A stretch of 64,000 bases of DNA from Brevibacterium yomogidense (GTDB lineage Bacteria; Actinomycetota; Actinomycetes; Actinomycetales; Brevibacteriaceae). The stretch spans positions 62,001-126,000 of the forward strand of contig NZ_FWFF01000013.1 of assembly GCF_900163715.1 (NCBI RefSeq). The letters are read 5' to 3'. Below, piece by piece: positions 1 through 9,785 of the stretch; positions within the stretch are counted from its first letter, which is position 1, and every line of letters begins with the position of its first letter. A model generated the notes under the pieces. That model saw nothing but the letters and a program-made list of their open reading frames with translations, searched no databases and was not told the origin of the DNA. The position numbers were made by a program, and so were the translations under genes.

Positions 1-910
1 GGCACTCATCGCCGATGTTGTCGTCGATCACCGCACCGAAGATGATGTTCGCTTCGGGGTGCGCCGCCTCCTGCACGAGTCGTGCGGCTTCGTTGACCTC
101 GAAGATCCCGAGGTCGGACCCGCCCTGCACGTAGAACAGCACGCCGTGCGCACCCTCGATGCTCGCCTCCAGCAGTGGTGAGGCGATCGCGGCCTCAGCG
201 GCCTGGACGGATCGGTCCTCACCGGTGGCGGAGCCGATGCCCATGAGCGCGGTGCCGGCATTCTGCATGACGGACTTCACGTCCGCGAAGTCGAGGTTGA
301 TGATGCCCGGCACCGCGATGACGTCCGTGATGCCCTGCACCCCGGACCGCAGCACTTCGTCTGCGGAGTTGAAGGCCTCCAGCAGCGACACGTTGCGGTC
401 GGAGATCGACAGCAGCCGGTCGTTCGGGATGACGATGAGGGTGTCGACCTCTTCGCGGAGGGTCCTGATCCCCGCTTCCGCCTGAGCGGAGCGACGCCGT
501 CCCTCGAACGTGAAGGGGCGGGTGACGATGCCGATCGTCAGCGCGCCCAGCGACCGGGCAATCCGTGCGACGACGGGGGCCGCGCCGGTACCGGTGCCGC
601 CGCCCTCCCCTGCGGTGACGAACACCATGTCCGCTCCGTCGAGTGCCTCACGGATCGCGTCCTCCGAGTCCTCGGCCGCCTTGCGGCCGACCTCCGGGTC
701 CGCTCCCGCACCCAGTCCACGGGTCAGCTCGCGGCCGATCTCGAGCTTGAGATCGGCTTCGGACAGCAGCAGCGCCTGCGCGTCGGTGTTGATGGCGATG
801 AATTCGACGCCGCGCAGACCCACGTCGATCATCCGCTGGACGGCATTGACACCGCCGCCGCCGCAGCCGGCGACCTTGATGTCTGCTCCTGCGCTCTGGA
901 ATTCAGCCAC
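1..910 (-). CDS. ftsZ: Cell division protein FtsZ (partial, C-terminus off the left edge)
   Basis: Tubulin-like GTPase that polymerises into the cytokinetic Z-ring under the membrane at midcell. The first 303 residues are present. The tubulin signature [10 protein letters not shown] lies near residues 101-110, and the T7 synergy loop appears as NLDFADVK, with the aspartates needed for GTP hydrolysis in the neighbouring subunit. I chose the GTG at 910 because it gives the normal N-terminus just before the first nucleotide-binding strand ([10 protein letters not shown]) and an AGAGGA ribosome site lies about 7 nt upstream. It is the last visible gene of the dcw cluster, 115 bp after ftsQ, the only sizeable gap apart from the mraZ-rsmH leader, so it may have its own promoter. 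Identity is certain. Confidence 0.98.
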   Translation of the reverse strand, partial: MAEFQSAGADIKVAGCGGGGVNAVQRMIDVGLRGVEFIAINTDAQALLLSEADLKLEIGRELTRGLGAGADPEVGRKAAEDSEDAIREALDGADMVFVTAGEGGGTGTGAAPVVARIARSLGALTIGIVTRPFTFEGRRRSAQAEAGIRTLREEVDTLIVIPNDRLLSISDRNVSLLEAFNSADEVLRSGVQGITDVIAVPGIINLDFADVKSVMQNAGTALMGIGSATGEDRSVQAAEAAIASPLLEASIEGAHGVLFYVQGGSDLGIFEVNEAARLVQEAAHPEANIIFGAVIDDNIGDEC

Positions 911-1025
911 GTCGGTTTCCTCTTTCGACCCTGGGGAATGGGCGTAATGCAATCTGTGGTCGACGCTATTGCCCCCGTGCTCCGAGTGCAACGACGCCAC
1001 GCGGAGTGTCGGCGGTGGGTTTGCC

Positions 1026-1751
1026 TCAGCCGACCTTCGGGACGTCCGGGACGGAGACGTCGATCGTGTCGTGCCCTTCGTCCAGCAGCACGGAGGCGAC
1101 CTGCGCCTTCCGCTCAGCGTCCTCTGCCGTGCCGAAGACGACCTCCGCGTCGCCGTCCTCCGTGGCGAGCCGCAGAGTGAAGGTGCCGGTGGCGCCGACG
1201 GCGAGCGTCTTCGCCTCACCGGGGAGTCTACCTCCGATGTCCGTGAGCAGGCGCGCCCCGTCTCGCGCGGCCGCAGCGGCGTCCGCCTGCGACGCGACCG
1301 TGAGGGTCGGCACATCCGCGGCGTCGGCGGGGACTGTGTCGATCGCCGCCCCGTCCGCGTCGTACCGGACGGCCTGGGCGCCGTCCGCCACTGCCACGAC
1401 GGGCACCCGGTCGGTGACGACGATGTGCAGGCTGCGGGGGCCCGCATACGACACCTCGATGTCAGCGGCGGCCGTGTGCTCTGCCTCCAGCTGCTCCGCC
1501 AGGCCGCCCGTGCGGACCTGGGGCAGGGGCGTGCCGACCGTGCTCTCCTGGACGTCGGCGCGCACGGCCTCAGCGTCGACGATGCCCCCGCCCTCCGCAG
1601 TGACGGACTCGATCGCCAGCAGCGGGGAGAACCAGGCGACGGCCGCGATCCCCGCCAGCACGAGGACCGACGCGATCGCGATGGTCCACCGCAGCAGCAC
1701 GGTGCGGCGACGTGCGGTGCGGATCGCACCGAGGTCGACAGCGGTGCTCAT
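1026..1751 (-). CDS. ftsQ: Cell division protein FtsQ/DivIB
   Basis: Bitopic divisome protein that links early Z-ring components to the FtsW/FtsI septal synthase. The 241-residue product has a short basic cytoplasmic N-terminus, one membrane helix at about residues 20-45, and an extracellular POTRA plus beta domain ([10 protein letters not shown] onward). The ATG overlaps the murC stop by 4 nt, so the two are translationally coupled. Position between murC and ftsZ is the usual actinobacterial place for this gene. Sequence conservation in the family is low; topology and position carry the call. Confidence 0.93.
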   Translation of the reverse strand: MSTAVDLGAIRTARRRTVLLRWTIAIASVLVLAGIAAVAWFSPLLAIESVTAEGGGIVDAEAVRADVQESTVGTPLPQVRTGGLAEQLEAEHTAAADIEVSYAGPRSLHIVVTDRVPVVAVADGAQAVRYDADGAAIDTVPADAADVPTLTVASQADAAAAARDGARLLTDIGGRLPGEAKTLAVGATGTFTLRLATEDGDAEVVFGTAEDAERKAQVASVLLDEGHDTIDVSVPDVPKVG

Positions 1752-3175
1752 GCGCCTCCGAGCGCCTCGACGATCTCCGGACCCAGCACCGTGACGTCGC
1801 CGGCACCGACCGTCAGGACGATGTCCCCCGGTCGCACGCGCTCGAGCAGATGCGGGACGACCTGCGTGAACGCGGGGAGGAACACTGCGCCGCCGTGCGG
1901 CACCTCGTCGGCGACGATCGCACCCGTCACGCCCGGCACGGGATCCTCACGAGCAGGGAAGACGTCGAGGACGATCGCCTCGTCTGCGATGCCCAGCGCG
2001 ATGCCGAACTCACGGCGGAAGTTCTGCGTGCGGGAGAAGAGGTGCGGCTGGAACACGACGTGGACCCGGCCCCCGGGGTCGACGACGTCCCTGGCCGCCG
2101 TGAGCAGCGCAGTGATCTCCGTCGGGTGGTGTGCGTAGTCATCGAAGACCCGGACTCCTGACCCCTGGCCCCGGTACTCGAACCGGCGACGGGTGCCGTG
2201 ATAGCCGGCGAGGCCCTGCGCCGCCTCCTGCGGGGCGTACCCCAGCGCCAGTGCGGTGCACACCGCGGCCGTCGCGTTCAGCGCGTTGTACTCCCCCGGC
2301 TGATGGAGCTCCACGGGGATGGATCGCCCATCGATCGTGATCGTGAAGTCCTGATCCTGTCCCTGCGTGCTGCCCGGAATGATCGCTGCGACCCGCACTC
2401 CGACGGCCCTCAGGTCCTCGAACGGACCGCGCCCGTAGCCGATCACGTCACACCCCTGCGAGGCTGCGTAGGCCCCGATCCCAGCGGCGCCAGGGTCGTC
2501 GAGGCACGCCACCAGGGTGCCGCCGGTCTCAGCAGTGCGTCGGGCGAACGCGCGGAAGGCCTCCGTGACCGCGTCCGCAGTGCCGTAGTGGTCGAGGTGG
2601 TCGGCCTCGACGTTGGTGACGATGCCGACGGTCGGCTCATACAGCAGGAACGAGCCGTCCGATTCGTCCGCCTCCGCGACGAAGACGTCTCCGGTCCCCT
2701 CGTGCGCATTCGCCCCCGTCGCGGTGAGGACCCCGCCGATCACGAACGAGGGGTCCGCCGCGCAGGCCTGCAGCGCCACCGTCGTCATCGACGTGGTCGT
2801 CGTCTTGCCGTGCGTGCCCGCGACCGCGACGGTCCGCCTGTCGGTCATGAGGGAGCCCAGCGCCGCTGACCGGTGGATCACCCGCAGGCCCAGCCCGCGT
2901 GCGCGCACGAGCTCCGGGTTGTCGTCGCGGATGGCCGAGGAGACGACGACGGTGTCCACGTCATCGACTGTGTCTCCCGCGTGGCCGATCGTCACGACCG
3001 CACCCAGCGCGCGGAGCCCCGTGACCACGTCGGAATCGCGCGCGTCGCTGCCGGACACTGCGATGCCGCGGGCCAGCATGACCCGGGCGATGCCCGACAT
3101 GCCCGCGCCGCCGATCCCGATGAAATGGACACGGCCCAGGTCGGCCGCGGGGACGATCCCCGTCGAAGTCGTCAT
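1748..3175 (-). CDS. murC: UDP-N-acetylmuramate--L-alanine ligase
   Basis: Cytoplasmic ATP-dependent ligase adding the first stem-peptide residue, L-alanine, to UDP-MurNAc. The 475-residue protein has an N-terminal Rossmann domain opening with VHFIGIGGAGMSGIA, the Mur ligase P-loop GTHGKTTTTSM, a central domain with EADESDGSF, and the C-terminal ligase domain with DDYAHHPTEI. These are classic MurC signatures that separate it from MurD, MurE and MurF. It overlaps murG upstream and ftsQ downstream by 4 nt each. Confidence 0.98.
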   Translation of the reverse strand: MTTSTGIVPAADLGRVHFIGIGGAGMSGIARVMLARGIAVSGSDARDSDVVTGLRALGAVVTIGHAGDTVDDVDTVVVSSAIRDDNPELVRARGLGLRVIHRSAALGSLMTDRRTVAVAGTHGKTTTTSMTTVALQACAADPSFVIGGVLTATGANAHEGTGDVFVAEADESDGSFLLYEPTVGIVTNVEADHLDHYGTADAVTEAFRAFARRTAETGGTLVACLDDPGAAGIGAYAASQGCDVIGYGRGPFEDLRAVGVRVAAIIPGSTQGQDQDFTITIDGRSIPVELHQPGEYNALNATAAVCTALALGYAPQEAAQGLAGYHGTRRRFEYRGQGSGVRVFDDYAHHPTEITALLTAARDVVDPGGRVHVVFQPHLFSRTQNFRREFGIALGIADEAIVLDVFPAREDPVPGVTGAIVADEVPHGGAVFLPAFTQVVPHLLERVRPGDIVLTVGAGDVTVLGPEIVEALGGA

Positions 3176-4350
3176 GCGTTCTCCTCACCAGAGCGGTAGA
3201 ACCGCTCGTGCTTCGTCCAGCGATCAGGACCGTACTCGCGCTCGGGATGATGCGCACCCGCCGCGTCGTGGATCATCTGCGTCATCGTCCTCGCCGCGGT
3301 GCCGGGGAATCCCTCACGCCGCGCAGCCTCCCGCATGGCCCCGAGCCGTTCGGCATCCGTCACCAGCGGCAGAACGGTCTCGACGACGTAGTCGGCGCTG
3401 AAGTCCGCGTTGTCGACCATGACCGCTGCGCCGGCACCCACGTGGGTCGCCGCATTGAGCTGCTGCTCGCCGTTGCCGACTGCCAGCGGGACGAACACGG
3501 CGGGCACCCACACGACGGAGACCTCCGCCACGGTCCCCGCACCGGCCCGACAGACGAGGAGATCGGCCGCGAGGTACGCGTTCTCCATCCCGTCGACGTA
3601 GTCGCGCACATGGTAGTGGGCCAGATCTGCGGTCGCCTCGCGCAGGGCCTCCCCCTTGCCGGCGCCGGTGATGTGCAGGACCTGCACGCCGGCCGATCCG
3701 ATCGCGGTGAGCGAACCCGCCATCGCGTCATTGATGGCCTGCGCACCCAGCGACCCGCCGGTGACGACGAGCGTCGGCATCTTCTCGTCGAGACCCAGGG
3801 ACCGCCGTGCGGATCGGCGCTGTGCCGGCTCGTCGTAATCGACCGCCTCGATCTGCGCGCGCATCGGCATGCCGACGTGACGCCCCTTCAGGGGAGTCCC
3901 CGGGAACGCGTACCCCACGAGGTCCGAGCGGGTGAGCCGGGCTCCGACCCTGTTGGCCATGCCCGGACGGGCGTTCGCCTCGTGGACCACGATCGGAGTC
4001 CCGGTCCGTCGTGCGGCGAGGTAGGCCGGGGTCGACACGTAGCCGCCGACGCCCAGCACCACGTCCACGTCGCGCTCCCGCAGCAGGTCGACGACGGACC
4101 TGACCGCTCCGCGGAACCGGCCGGGGAAGCGCAGTGCATCGGCGTTGGGACGACGCGGCATCGGCACCTTGGGGATGGTGACGAGCTCGTACCCGGCGTC
4201 CGGGACGAGGCGGGATTCCAGCCCCTCCTCGGTGCCCAGCACGATGATGGACGCGTCGGGGTCCTGGAACCTCAGGTCGTCCGCGATCGCGAGGAGTGGG
4301 GAGACATGGCCGGCGGTGCCACCGCCGGCCAGCAGGACGGACAGGCTCAT
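3172..4350 (-). CDS. murG: Undecaprenyl-diphospho-MurNAc-pentapeptide GlcNAc transferase
   Basis: Membrane-associated GT-B glycosyltransferase that converts lipid I to lipid II. The 392-residue product begins with the family motif GGGTAGHVSPLLA, has the second glycine-rich region TGGSLGAQAINDA, and the UDP-GlcNAc-binding CRAGAGTVAEVS. An open frame continues upstream, but the ATG at 4350 gives the canonical N-terminus and overlaps the ftsW stop as ATGA, the pattern used throughout this operon. Confidence 0.97.
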   Translation of the reverse strand: MSLSVLLAGGGTAGHVSPLLAIADDLRFQDPDASIIVLGTEEGLESRLVPDAGYELVTIPKVPMPRRPNADALRFPGRFRGAVRSVVDLLRERDVDVVLGVGGYVSTPAYLAARRTGTPIVVHEANARPGMANRVGARLTRSDLVGYAFPGTPLKGRHVGMPMRAQIEAVDYDEPAQRRSARRSLGLDEKMPTLVVTGGSLGAQAINDAMAGSLTAIGSAGVQVLHITGAGKGEALREATADLAHYHVRDYVDGMENAYLAADLLVCRAGAGTVAEVSVVWVPAVFVPLAVGNGEQQLNAATHVGAGAAVMVDNADFSADYVVETVLPLVTDAERLGAMREAARREGFPGTAARTMTQMIHDAAGAHHPEREYGPDRWTKHERFYRSGEENA

Positions 4351-5645
4351 GAGCGACCTCCGGATCGACGGGCGAGGATGGGCAGGGGGCGTCTGCGTCC
4401 GCGGCGCCACGCGAGAGCGTCCGCCGCGCCGGGCTCCTGACGGGCGAATGCGAGGATCAGCCCCGCAGCGATGAGATTCGCGACGAGGGCGGACCCGCCG
4501 TACGACACGTACGGCAGCGGCACACCGATCACGGGCAGCAGCTGGATGACGACGGAGATGTTCACCGCCGCCTGTCCGATGACCCACATGAACACGGCCA
4601 TCGAGGTGATGCGCATGAGCGGGTCCTTAGCGCGCAGGCTCACTCGCAGGAGGCCACAGCCGAGCATCACGAAGAGGCCCACCACGAGCAGGGTGCCGAC
4701 GAGTCCGAGCTCCTCCCCGATGATCGCGAAGATGAAGTCGTTGTGCGCTTCCGGCAGCCACGACCACTTCTCGCGACTGGCGCCGAGCCCCACGCCGAAG
4801 ACCCCGCCGGACGCGAGTGCGTACTCGCCGTGCGCGGACTGCCAGTGGGTCCCCAGCATGTCCGCCTCCGACGCATCCTCCCGGCCTCCCAGTGCCGCCG
4901 TGACGCGCCGGAGTCGGTTGGGGCTGGAGAGGACGAAGACGGCGACGGCCCCCGCGCCGGCCGCCGCGGTGCCGAACGACGCGGCGATCGGGAGGTCGGA
5001 GACGAAGAGAGCGCCCATGAAGAGGAGGAAGACGATGATCGCAGTGCCCAGGTCCTGCCCGAGCATGATGAGGCCGCCGGCGGCGGCGAGACCGCCGACC
5101 GCGGTGCCCCACGTCCGCAGGACGTGCGTGCGGACGCCCTCATGGCCGAGCACGGCGCCAAGCCAGAGCGCGAAGGCGACCTTCACGAACTCGGCCGGTT
5201 GGAGACGCATGCCCCCGCCCACTCCGATCCAGCTGCGGGAGCCGTTCACCTCCACGCCCAGGGGCGTCAGCGTGGCCGCCTGGAGCAGCAGCGCGAGCGC
5301 GAAGGCGACCCATGCGAGCGGTCGCCACCACCGGGGGCCGAACCGCGAGAGGACCAGCATCATCACGAGGCCGACGACGGCGAACACGGCTTGGCGCGCG
5401 ACGATGCCGAACGAGCTGCCCTCACCGCCGTCGTAGGCGGTGATCGACGACGCGGACAGGACCATGATGAGCCCGAAGCCGGTGAGTGCCACCACGCTGA
5501 CCAGTACGAGCACGAAGCTCGTCGCCGGCAGCGACAGGGCATGCCGGAGCCCCGCGACGGGCCCGAGCCTCGCCGGCGGGTCAGCGGGGCCGGCCCCGGC
5601 CCCGTCGGCAGTCGTCCGCTCTCCCACGACCGCTCCCCGACTCAT
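4347..5645 (-). CDS. ftsW: SEDS-family septal peptidoglycan glycosyltransferase FtsW
   Basis: Polytopic SEDS protein that polymerises lipid II at the septum together with the class B penicillin-binding protein FtsI. The 432-residue product has about ten hydrophobic helices after a roughly 35-residue cytoplasmic N-terminus. It carries the conserved LQPAEFVKVAFALWLG segment and a C-terminal PLPYVSYGGSALVANL segment typical of SEDS proteins. Location inside dcw between murD and murG argues for FtsW rather than RodA. Both ends overlap neighbours by 4 nt. Confidence 0.96.
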   Translation of the reverse strand: MSRGAVVGERTTADGAGAGPADPPARLGPVAGLRHALSLPATSFVLVLVSVVALTGFGLIMVLSASSITAYDGGEGSSFGIVARQAVFAVVGLVMMLVLSRFGPRWWRPLAWVAFALALLLQAATLTPLGVEVNGSRSWIGVGGGMRLQPAEFVKVAFALWLGAVLGHEGVRTHVLRTWGTAVGGLAAAGGLIMLGQDLGTAIIVFLLFMGALFVSDLPIAASFGTAAAGAGAVAVFVLSSPNRLRRVTAALGGREDASEADMLGTHWQSAHGEYALASGGVFGVGLGASREKWSWLPEAHNDFIFAIIGEELGLVGTLLVVGLFVMLGCGLLRVSLRAKDPLMRITSMAVFMWVIGQAAVNISVVIQLLPVIGVPLPYVSYGGSALVANLIAAGLILAFARQEPGAADALAWRRGRRRPLPILARRSGGRS

Positions 5646-7243
5646 CCGTCGACCGGGGTCGGAGTTTCGTCGAGGCGCGCGCGAACCGCTGCGGAGAACG
5701 CCTCGCCCCGTGAGCGGTAGTCGCGGAACTGGTCCATGCTGGCCGCTGCGGGCGCGAGCAGGACCGCATCGCCCGCCCGGGCATGCTCGCCCGCGAGCTC
5801 GACGGCGCGCGCCGCGACGGCGGCTCCCCGCAGCGAGTCCGTGCGGTCGTCTGCGGAGTCGACCACCACCTCGGCGACGGGGACGTCCGGAGCGTGTGCC
5901 GCGAGTGCCTCGCGGAGTGATCCGCGGTCCTCACCGATGAGGACCGCTGCACGCAGACGGTGCGCTGCATCGGCCACCAGCTCGTCGACACTCGCTCCCT
6001 TGAGCAGACCCCCCGCGATCCACACGACCGAATCGCAGGCGGCCAGCGCCGCTGCCGCCGCGTGCGGGTTCGTGGCCTTCGAATCGTCGATCCACCGGAC
6101 TCCGTCGGCCTCTCCCACGAGTCGGGACCGGTGGTCGCCCGGTGTGTGAGACCGCAGCCCGTCGCGCACGGCTCCGGTCGGGACGTCGACGGACCGGGCC
6201 AGTGCAGCCGCTGCGAGCGCATCGGCGATGTGGTGGGGGCCGGGCGCATCGGTGCCGACCGCCGCAGCGACGTCGGCGAGCGAACCGAGTTCGGCTGCCG
6301 ACGACTGCCGCTGGGGGATGTACGCGCGATCCACGAGCACGTCCTCCACGAGTCCCAGCTCACCGGGCGCGGGCATGCCGAGCGTGAAGCCGATCGCACG
6401 CGCTCCCTCGACCACATCGGCCGATTCCACGAGCGAGCGGGTGACGGGATCGTCGACGTTGAAGACGCATGCGCGCACGACGTTCTCGTACGCCCGCCCC
6501 TTGTCCGCCCGATACGCGTCAGGACCGCCGTGCCAGTCGAGGTGGTCATCGGCGATGTTGAGGACCGCAGCGGCATGCGCGCCCATCGAGAACTGCCAGT
6601 GCAGTTGGAAGCTGGACAGCTCGATCGCGAGCACGTCGAGCTCCGGGTCCAGGACGGCCTCGAGCAGGGGGTCGCCGATATTGCCGCACGCGCGGGTGCG
6701 GAGCCCGGCGGCCTCGAGCATCGAGGCGAGCATCGTCGTCGTGGTCGTCTTGCCGTTCGTCCCCGTCACGACCAGCCAGGGGGCCGAGTTCGCACCGCGG
6801 ACCCGCCAGGCGAGCTCCACCTCGCCGATCACGGGGATGCCGGCGGCCGTCGCCTCGCGCAGGACGGGGGAATCGGGACGCCAGCCGGGTGAGGTCACGA
6901 CGAGGTCGAAGGCACCGCCGTCAGCGGGCTCCGGCAGCGATGCCACATGCTCGGGGCCACGGCGCACATCCGCGTCGAAGACCTCGAGGATGCGGATACG
7001 CTCCGACTCGTCACGAGCCGTGTCCCCGTCGATGACCGTGACGCGCGCGCCGCGCTCAGCCAGGTGGACTGCGATGGGGAAGCCGCTCACTCCCAGCCCG
7101 GTCACGAGCACGCGGAGGTCCGCGAGCGATGACGACGGGCCCTGCAGGGCGGTGGGGATCCTGTCCGCGTGGGGGTATGCGGGAACGTCCCCGCCCAGAG
7201 TAGGCGCGGGGGCCGCTTCGGAGGTGCCGGTGCGGTCACTCAA
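5642..7243 (-). CDS. murD: UDP-N-acetylmuramoylalanine--D-glutamate ligase
   Basis: Adds D-glutamate to UDP-MurNAc-L-Ala using ATP in the cytoplasm. The Rossmann motif [13 protein letters not shown], the P-loop [13 protein letters not shown] and the DDHLDWHGG and [10 protein letters not shown] segments identify MurD. The predicted protein is 533 residues, longer than the roughly 450 usual, with about 45 extra residues ahead of the first beta strand. The only start I find in that stretch is the TTG at 7243, which overlaps the mraY stop by 8 nt. No ATG or GTG lies between it and the Rossmann strand, so the extension appears real, though start choice is less certain than for its neighbours. Confidence 0.95.
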   Translation of the reverse strand: MSDRTGTSEAAPAPTLGGDVPAYPHADRIPTALQGPSSSLADLRVLVTGLGVSGFPIAVHLAERGARVTVIDGDTARDESERIRILEVFDADVRRGPEHVASLPEPADGGAFDLVVTSPGWRPDSPVLREATAAGIPVIGEVELAWRVRGANSAPWLVVTGTNGKTTTTTMLASMLEAAGLRTRACGNIGDPLLEAVLDPELDVLAIELSSFQLHWQFSMGAHAAAVLNIADDHLDWHGGPDAYRADKGRAYENVVRACVFNVDDPVTRSLVESADVVEGARAIGFTLGMPAPGELGLVEDVLVDRAYIPQRQSSAAELGSLADVAAAVGTDAPGPHHIADALAAAALARSVDVPTGAVRDGLRSHTPGDHRSRLVGEADGVRWIDDSKATNPHAAAAALAACDSVVWIAGGLLKGASVDELVADAAHRLRAAVLIGEDRGSLREALAAHAPDVPVAEVVVDSADDRTDSLRGAAVAARAVELAGEHARAGDAVLLAPAAASMDQFRDYRSRGEAFSAAVRARLDETPTPVDG

Positions 7244-8324
7244 AGTGCGACAGCCATTCCGCGTAGAAGAGCGCGACGCCGCCGATCACGAACAGGATGG
7301 CGATGATCCAGAAGCGGACGACGATCGTGACCTCCGCCCAGCCCTTGAGCTCGAAGTGGTGCTGGAGCGGAGCCATGCGGAAGACGCGCTTGCCGGTGGT
7401 CTTGAAGGACGCGACCTGGATGATCACGGACAGCGTGATGAGGACGAACAGACCGCCCATCACGATGAGGAGGAGCTCCGTGCGCGACAGGATCGCGATG
7501 CCGGCGAGGGCGCCGCCGATCGCCAGCGAGCCGGTGTCGCCCATGAAGATCTTCGCCGGGGACGTGTTCCACCAGAGGAAGCCGAGGCACGCCGCGGTCA
7601 TCGCAGCGCCCACCATCGCGAGATCCCGCGGGTCGCGGACCTCGTAGCAGCCGACGGCGGCCGTCGTCTGCAGCACGCAGTTCTGGGTGGACTGCCACAG
7701 GTTGATGAGGACGTACCCGGTGAACACCACGACTGCGGCGCCGGAGGCGAGGCCGTCCAGGCCGTCGGTGAGGTTCACGGCGTTCGACACAGCGGTGACG
7801 ATCAGGTTCGCCCAGAGGATGAAGAGGATGAAGCCGACGGCGGCACCGGCGAACGCGAGGTCGATCGGCAGGTCCCGGACGAACGAGATCGCCGTGGATG
7901 CCGGTGTGATGCCGTGCTCGTTGGGGAAGAGCAGCGCCATGACGGCGAAGGAGACGCCGACGAAGCCCTGGCCGAGGATCTTCCCGAGGGGACGCAGACC
8001 CAGGCTGCGCTGCTTCGAGACCTTGATGTAGTCGTCGAGGAAGCCGACCGTGCCCATCCCCACCGCCAGCCAGAGGACGAGGAGGCCGGACACCGTGGGG
8101 AGCGAGCCCGTGAGCAGGTGGCCCAGGAAGTAGGCGAGCACCGCGGACCCGATGATGACGACGCCGCCCATGGTGGGCGTACCGCGCTTGGTCGCGTGCG
8201 ACTTGGGCCCATCGTCGCGGATGAACTGGCCGTAGCCGCGCTTGACGAGCACGCCGATGAAGGCGGGCGTGCCGACGAGTGCCAGCACCAGCGCGAAGAC
8301 CGCGGCGAGGATGACGGCGATCAT
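7236..8324 (-). CDS. mraY: Phospho-N-acetylmuramoyl-pentapeptide transferase
   Basis: Integral membrane enzyme that transfers phospho-MurNAc-pentapeptide to undecaprenyl phosphate, making lipid I. The 362-residue protein shows around ten membrane helices, the aspartate-rich FLDDYIKV motif, [12 protein letters not shown], and the C-terminal histidine motif [12 protein letters not shown] that marks MraY within its superfamily. It overlaps murF by 4 nt and murD by 8 nt. Confidence 0.98.
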   Translation of the reverse strand: MIAVILAAVFALVLALVGTPAFIGVLVKRGYGQFIRDDGPKSHATKRGTPTMGGVVIIGSAVLAYFLGHLLTGSLPTVSGLLVLWLAVGMGTVGFLDDYIKVSKQRSLGLRPLGKILGQGFVGVSFAVMALLFPNEHGITPASTAISFVRDLPIDLAFAGAAVGFILFILWANLIVTAVSNAVNLTDGLDGLASGAAVVVFTGYVLINLWQSTQNCVLQTTAAVGCYEVRDPRDLAMVGAAMTAACLGFLWWNTSPAKIFMGDTGSLAIGGALAGIAILSRTELLLIVMGGLFVLITLSVIIQVASFKTTGKRVFRMAPLQHHFELKGWAEVTIVVRFWIIAILFVIGGVALFYAEWLSHFE

Positions 8325-9784
8325 GGTGTGACCGTCACCCCCGCGATCTCGTCACCGAGGAAGCGCAGTCCCGCGTCATTGGAGGATTTGAACAGGACGA
8401 TGTCCCCCGACTGCAGTTCGGTGCGCAGCAGTTCGCGGGCGTCCGCAAGGGAGGGGACCCAGACCGCCTCGTTGCCCCACGAGCCTTCGAGCTCCGCCGC
8501 CTGGAACACGGGACGGGCCCCGTCCCCCACGGCGATCGTGCGATCGATGTTGAGTCGAACGACCAGTTCGCCGATGTCTGCGTGAGCCGCCCGGGACTCC
8601 TCGCCCAGTTCGAGCATCTCGCCGATCACCGCGACGGTGCGCCGTGCAGGATTGTCGCCGTCGCCCCGCCCCATGGCCGCGAGGGTCTTGAGCGCCGAGC
8701 GCATCGAGTCCGGATTCGCGTTGAACGCGTCGTTGAGGACGGTGATCCCCTGCGGCGAATCGATGAGCTCCATGCGCCAGCGGCTGGCGGCGCCGGACGT
8801 CCGCAGGGTGGTGACGATCGCGCGCTGCGAGAGTCCGCAGCTGTGCGCGACGGCCGCCGCAGCGAGCGCGTTGGAGACGTGGTGCTCACCGAGCAGGGCG
8901 AGCTCGACGGAGGTCGGCTCTCCGCCCGGGACGGTGAGGGTGAAGGTGGGACGCCCGGATGCGCCGGTCACCGTGTCGGACGCGGACACCACGGGGGCGT
9001 CGGACCCCTCCACGCTGTCCCGGCCGGACGCGGAGAACCAGATCACGTCGACGTCGTCCGCCAGGAGGTCGGCCATCGTCCTCACCCGCGGGTCATCCGC
9101 ATTGAGCACTGCCGTCCCGCCGGCACGGAGGGATTCGACCAGTTCGGCCTTCGCCCGGGCAGTGTTCTCGATCGATCCGAAGACGCCGGAGTGCGCCGTG
9201 CCGACCATGAGCTCGACCGCGATGTCAGGAGTCACGATCGACGTGAGGTACGTGAGGTTCCCGATCGACCGCGCGCCCATCTCGAGCACGAGGAACCGTG
9301 TGGATTCGCCGGCCTGCAGAGCAGTGAGCGGAACACCCACCTCGTTGTTGAAGGACTTGGGCGGCCAGACGGTCTCCCCTGCCGCTGACAGGAGGTCCCC
9401 GACCAGGTCCTTGACCGTGGTCTTCCCCGCCGACCCGGTGATCGCGACGACGGTGAGGTCGCCGTCGGCGCGCAGCGTCTCGACGTTGTGCCGCGCGATG
9501 TGACCGAGCGCCTCCGTCGCATCCTGGACCAGGAGCGTGGGGAGGTGCTCACCGTCGACTGACGGAACCGCCTCCGCCACGATGAGTGCGGCGCCGGCGT
9601 CTATCGCCGCGGGTGCGAAGTCGAGGCCGTCTGCGTGCTCACCGCGACGAGCGACGTAGACATCGCCGGCAGCGACATCGCGGGAGTCGGTCACGACTCC
9701 CGCTGAAAGCTGCGTATCCGGCGCGATGCCGTGGAGCTCTCCGCTCGTCGCATCGGCCAGATCCTGTGCTGAGAAAGGCTTCAT
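8321..9784 (-). CDS. murF: UDP-MurNAc-tripeptide--D-alanyl-D-alanine ligase
   Basis: Last cytoplasmic Mur ligase; attaches D-Ala-D-Ala to UDP-MurNAc-tripeptide. The 487-residue product has the P-loop [13 protein letters not shown], the MurF-type [11 protein letters not shown] segment and the C-terminal [12 protein letters not shown]. The frame stays open upstream, but the ATG at 9784 ([10 protein letters not shown]) gives the normal MurF N-terminus and lies one base after the murE stop, so I chose it. It ends in an ATGA overlap with mraY. Confidence 0.97.
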   Translation of the reverse strand: MKPFSAQDLADATSGELHGIAPDTQLSAGVVTDSRDVAAGDVYVARRGEHADGLDFAPAAIDAGAALIVAEAVPSVDGEHLPTLLVQDATEALGHIARHNVETLRADGDLTVVAITGSAGKTTVKDLVGDLLSAAGETVWPPKSFNNEVGVPLTALQAGESTRFLVLEMGARSIGNLTYLTSIVTPDIAVELMVGTAHSGVFGSIENTARAKAELVESLRAGGTAVLNADDPRVRTMADLLADDVDVIWFSASGRDSVEGSDAPVVSASDTVTGASGRPTFTLTVPGGEPTSVELALLGEHHVSNALAAAAVAHSCGLSQRAIVTTLRTSGAASRWRMELIDSPQGITVLNDAFNANPDSMRSALKTLAAMGRGDGDNPARRTVAVIGEMLELGEESRAAHADIGELVVRLNIDRTIAVGDGARPVFQAAELEGSWGNEAVWVPSLADARELLRTELQSGDIVLFKSSNDAGLRFLGDEIAGVTVTP

Positions 9785-9785
9785 A

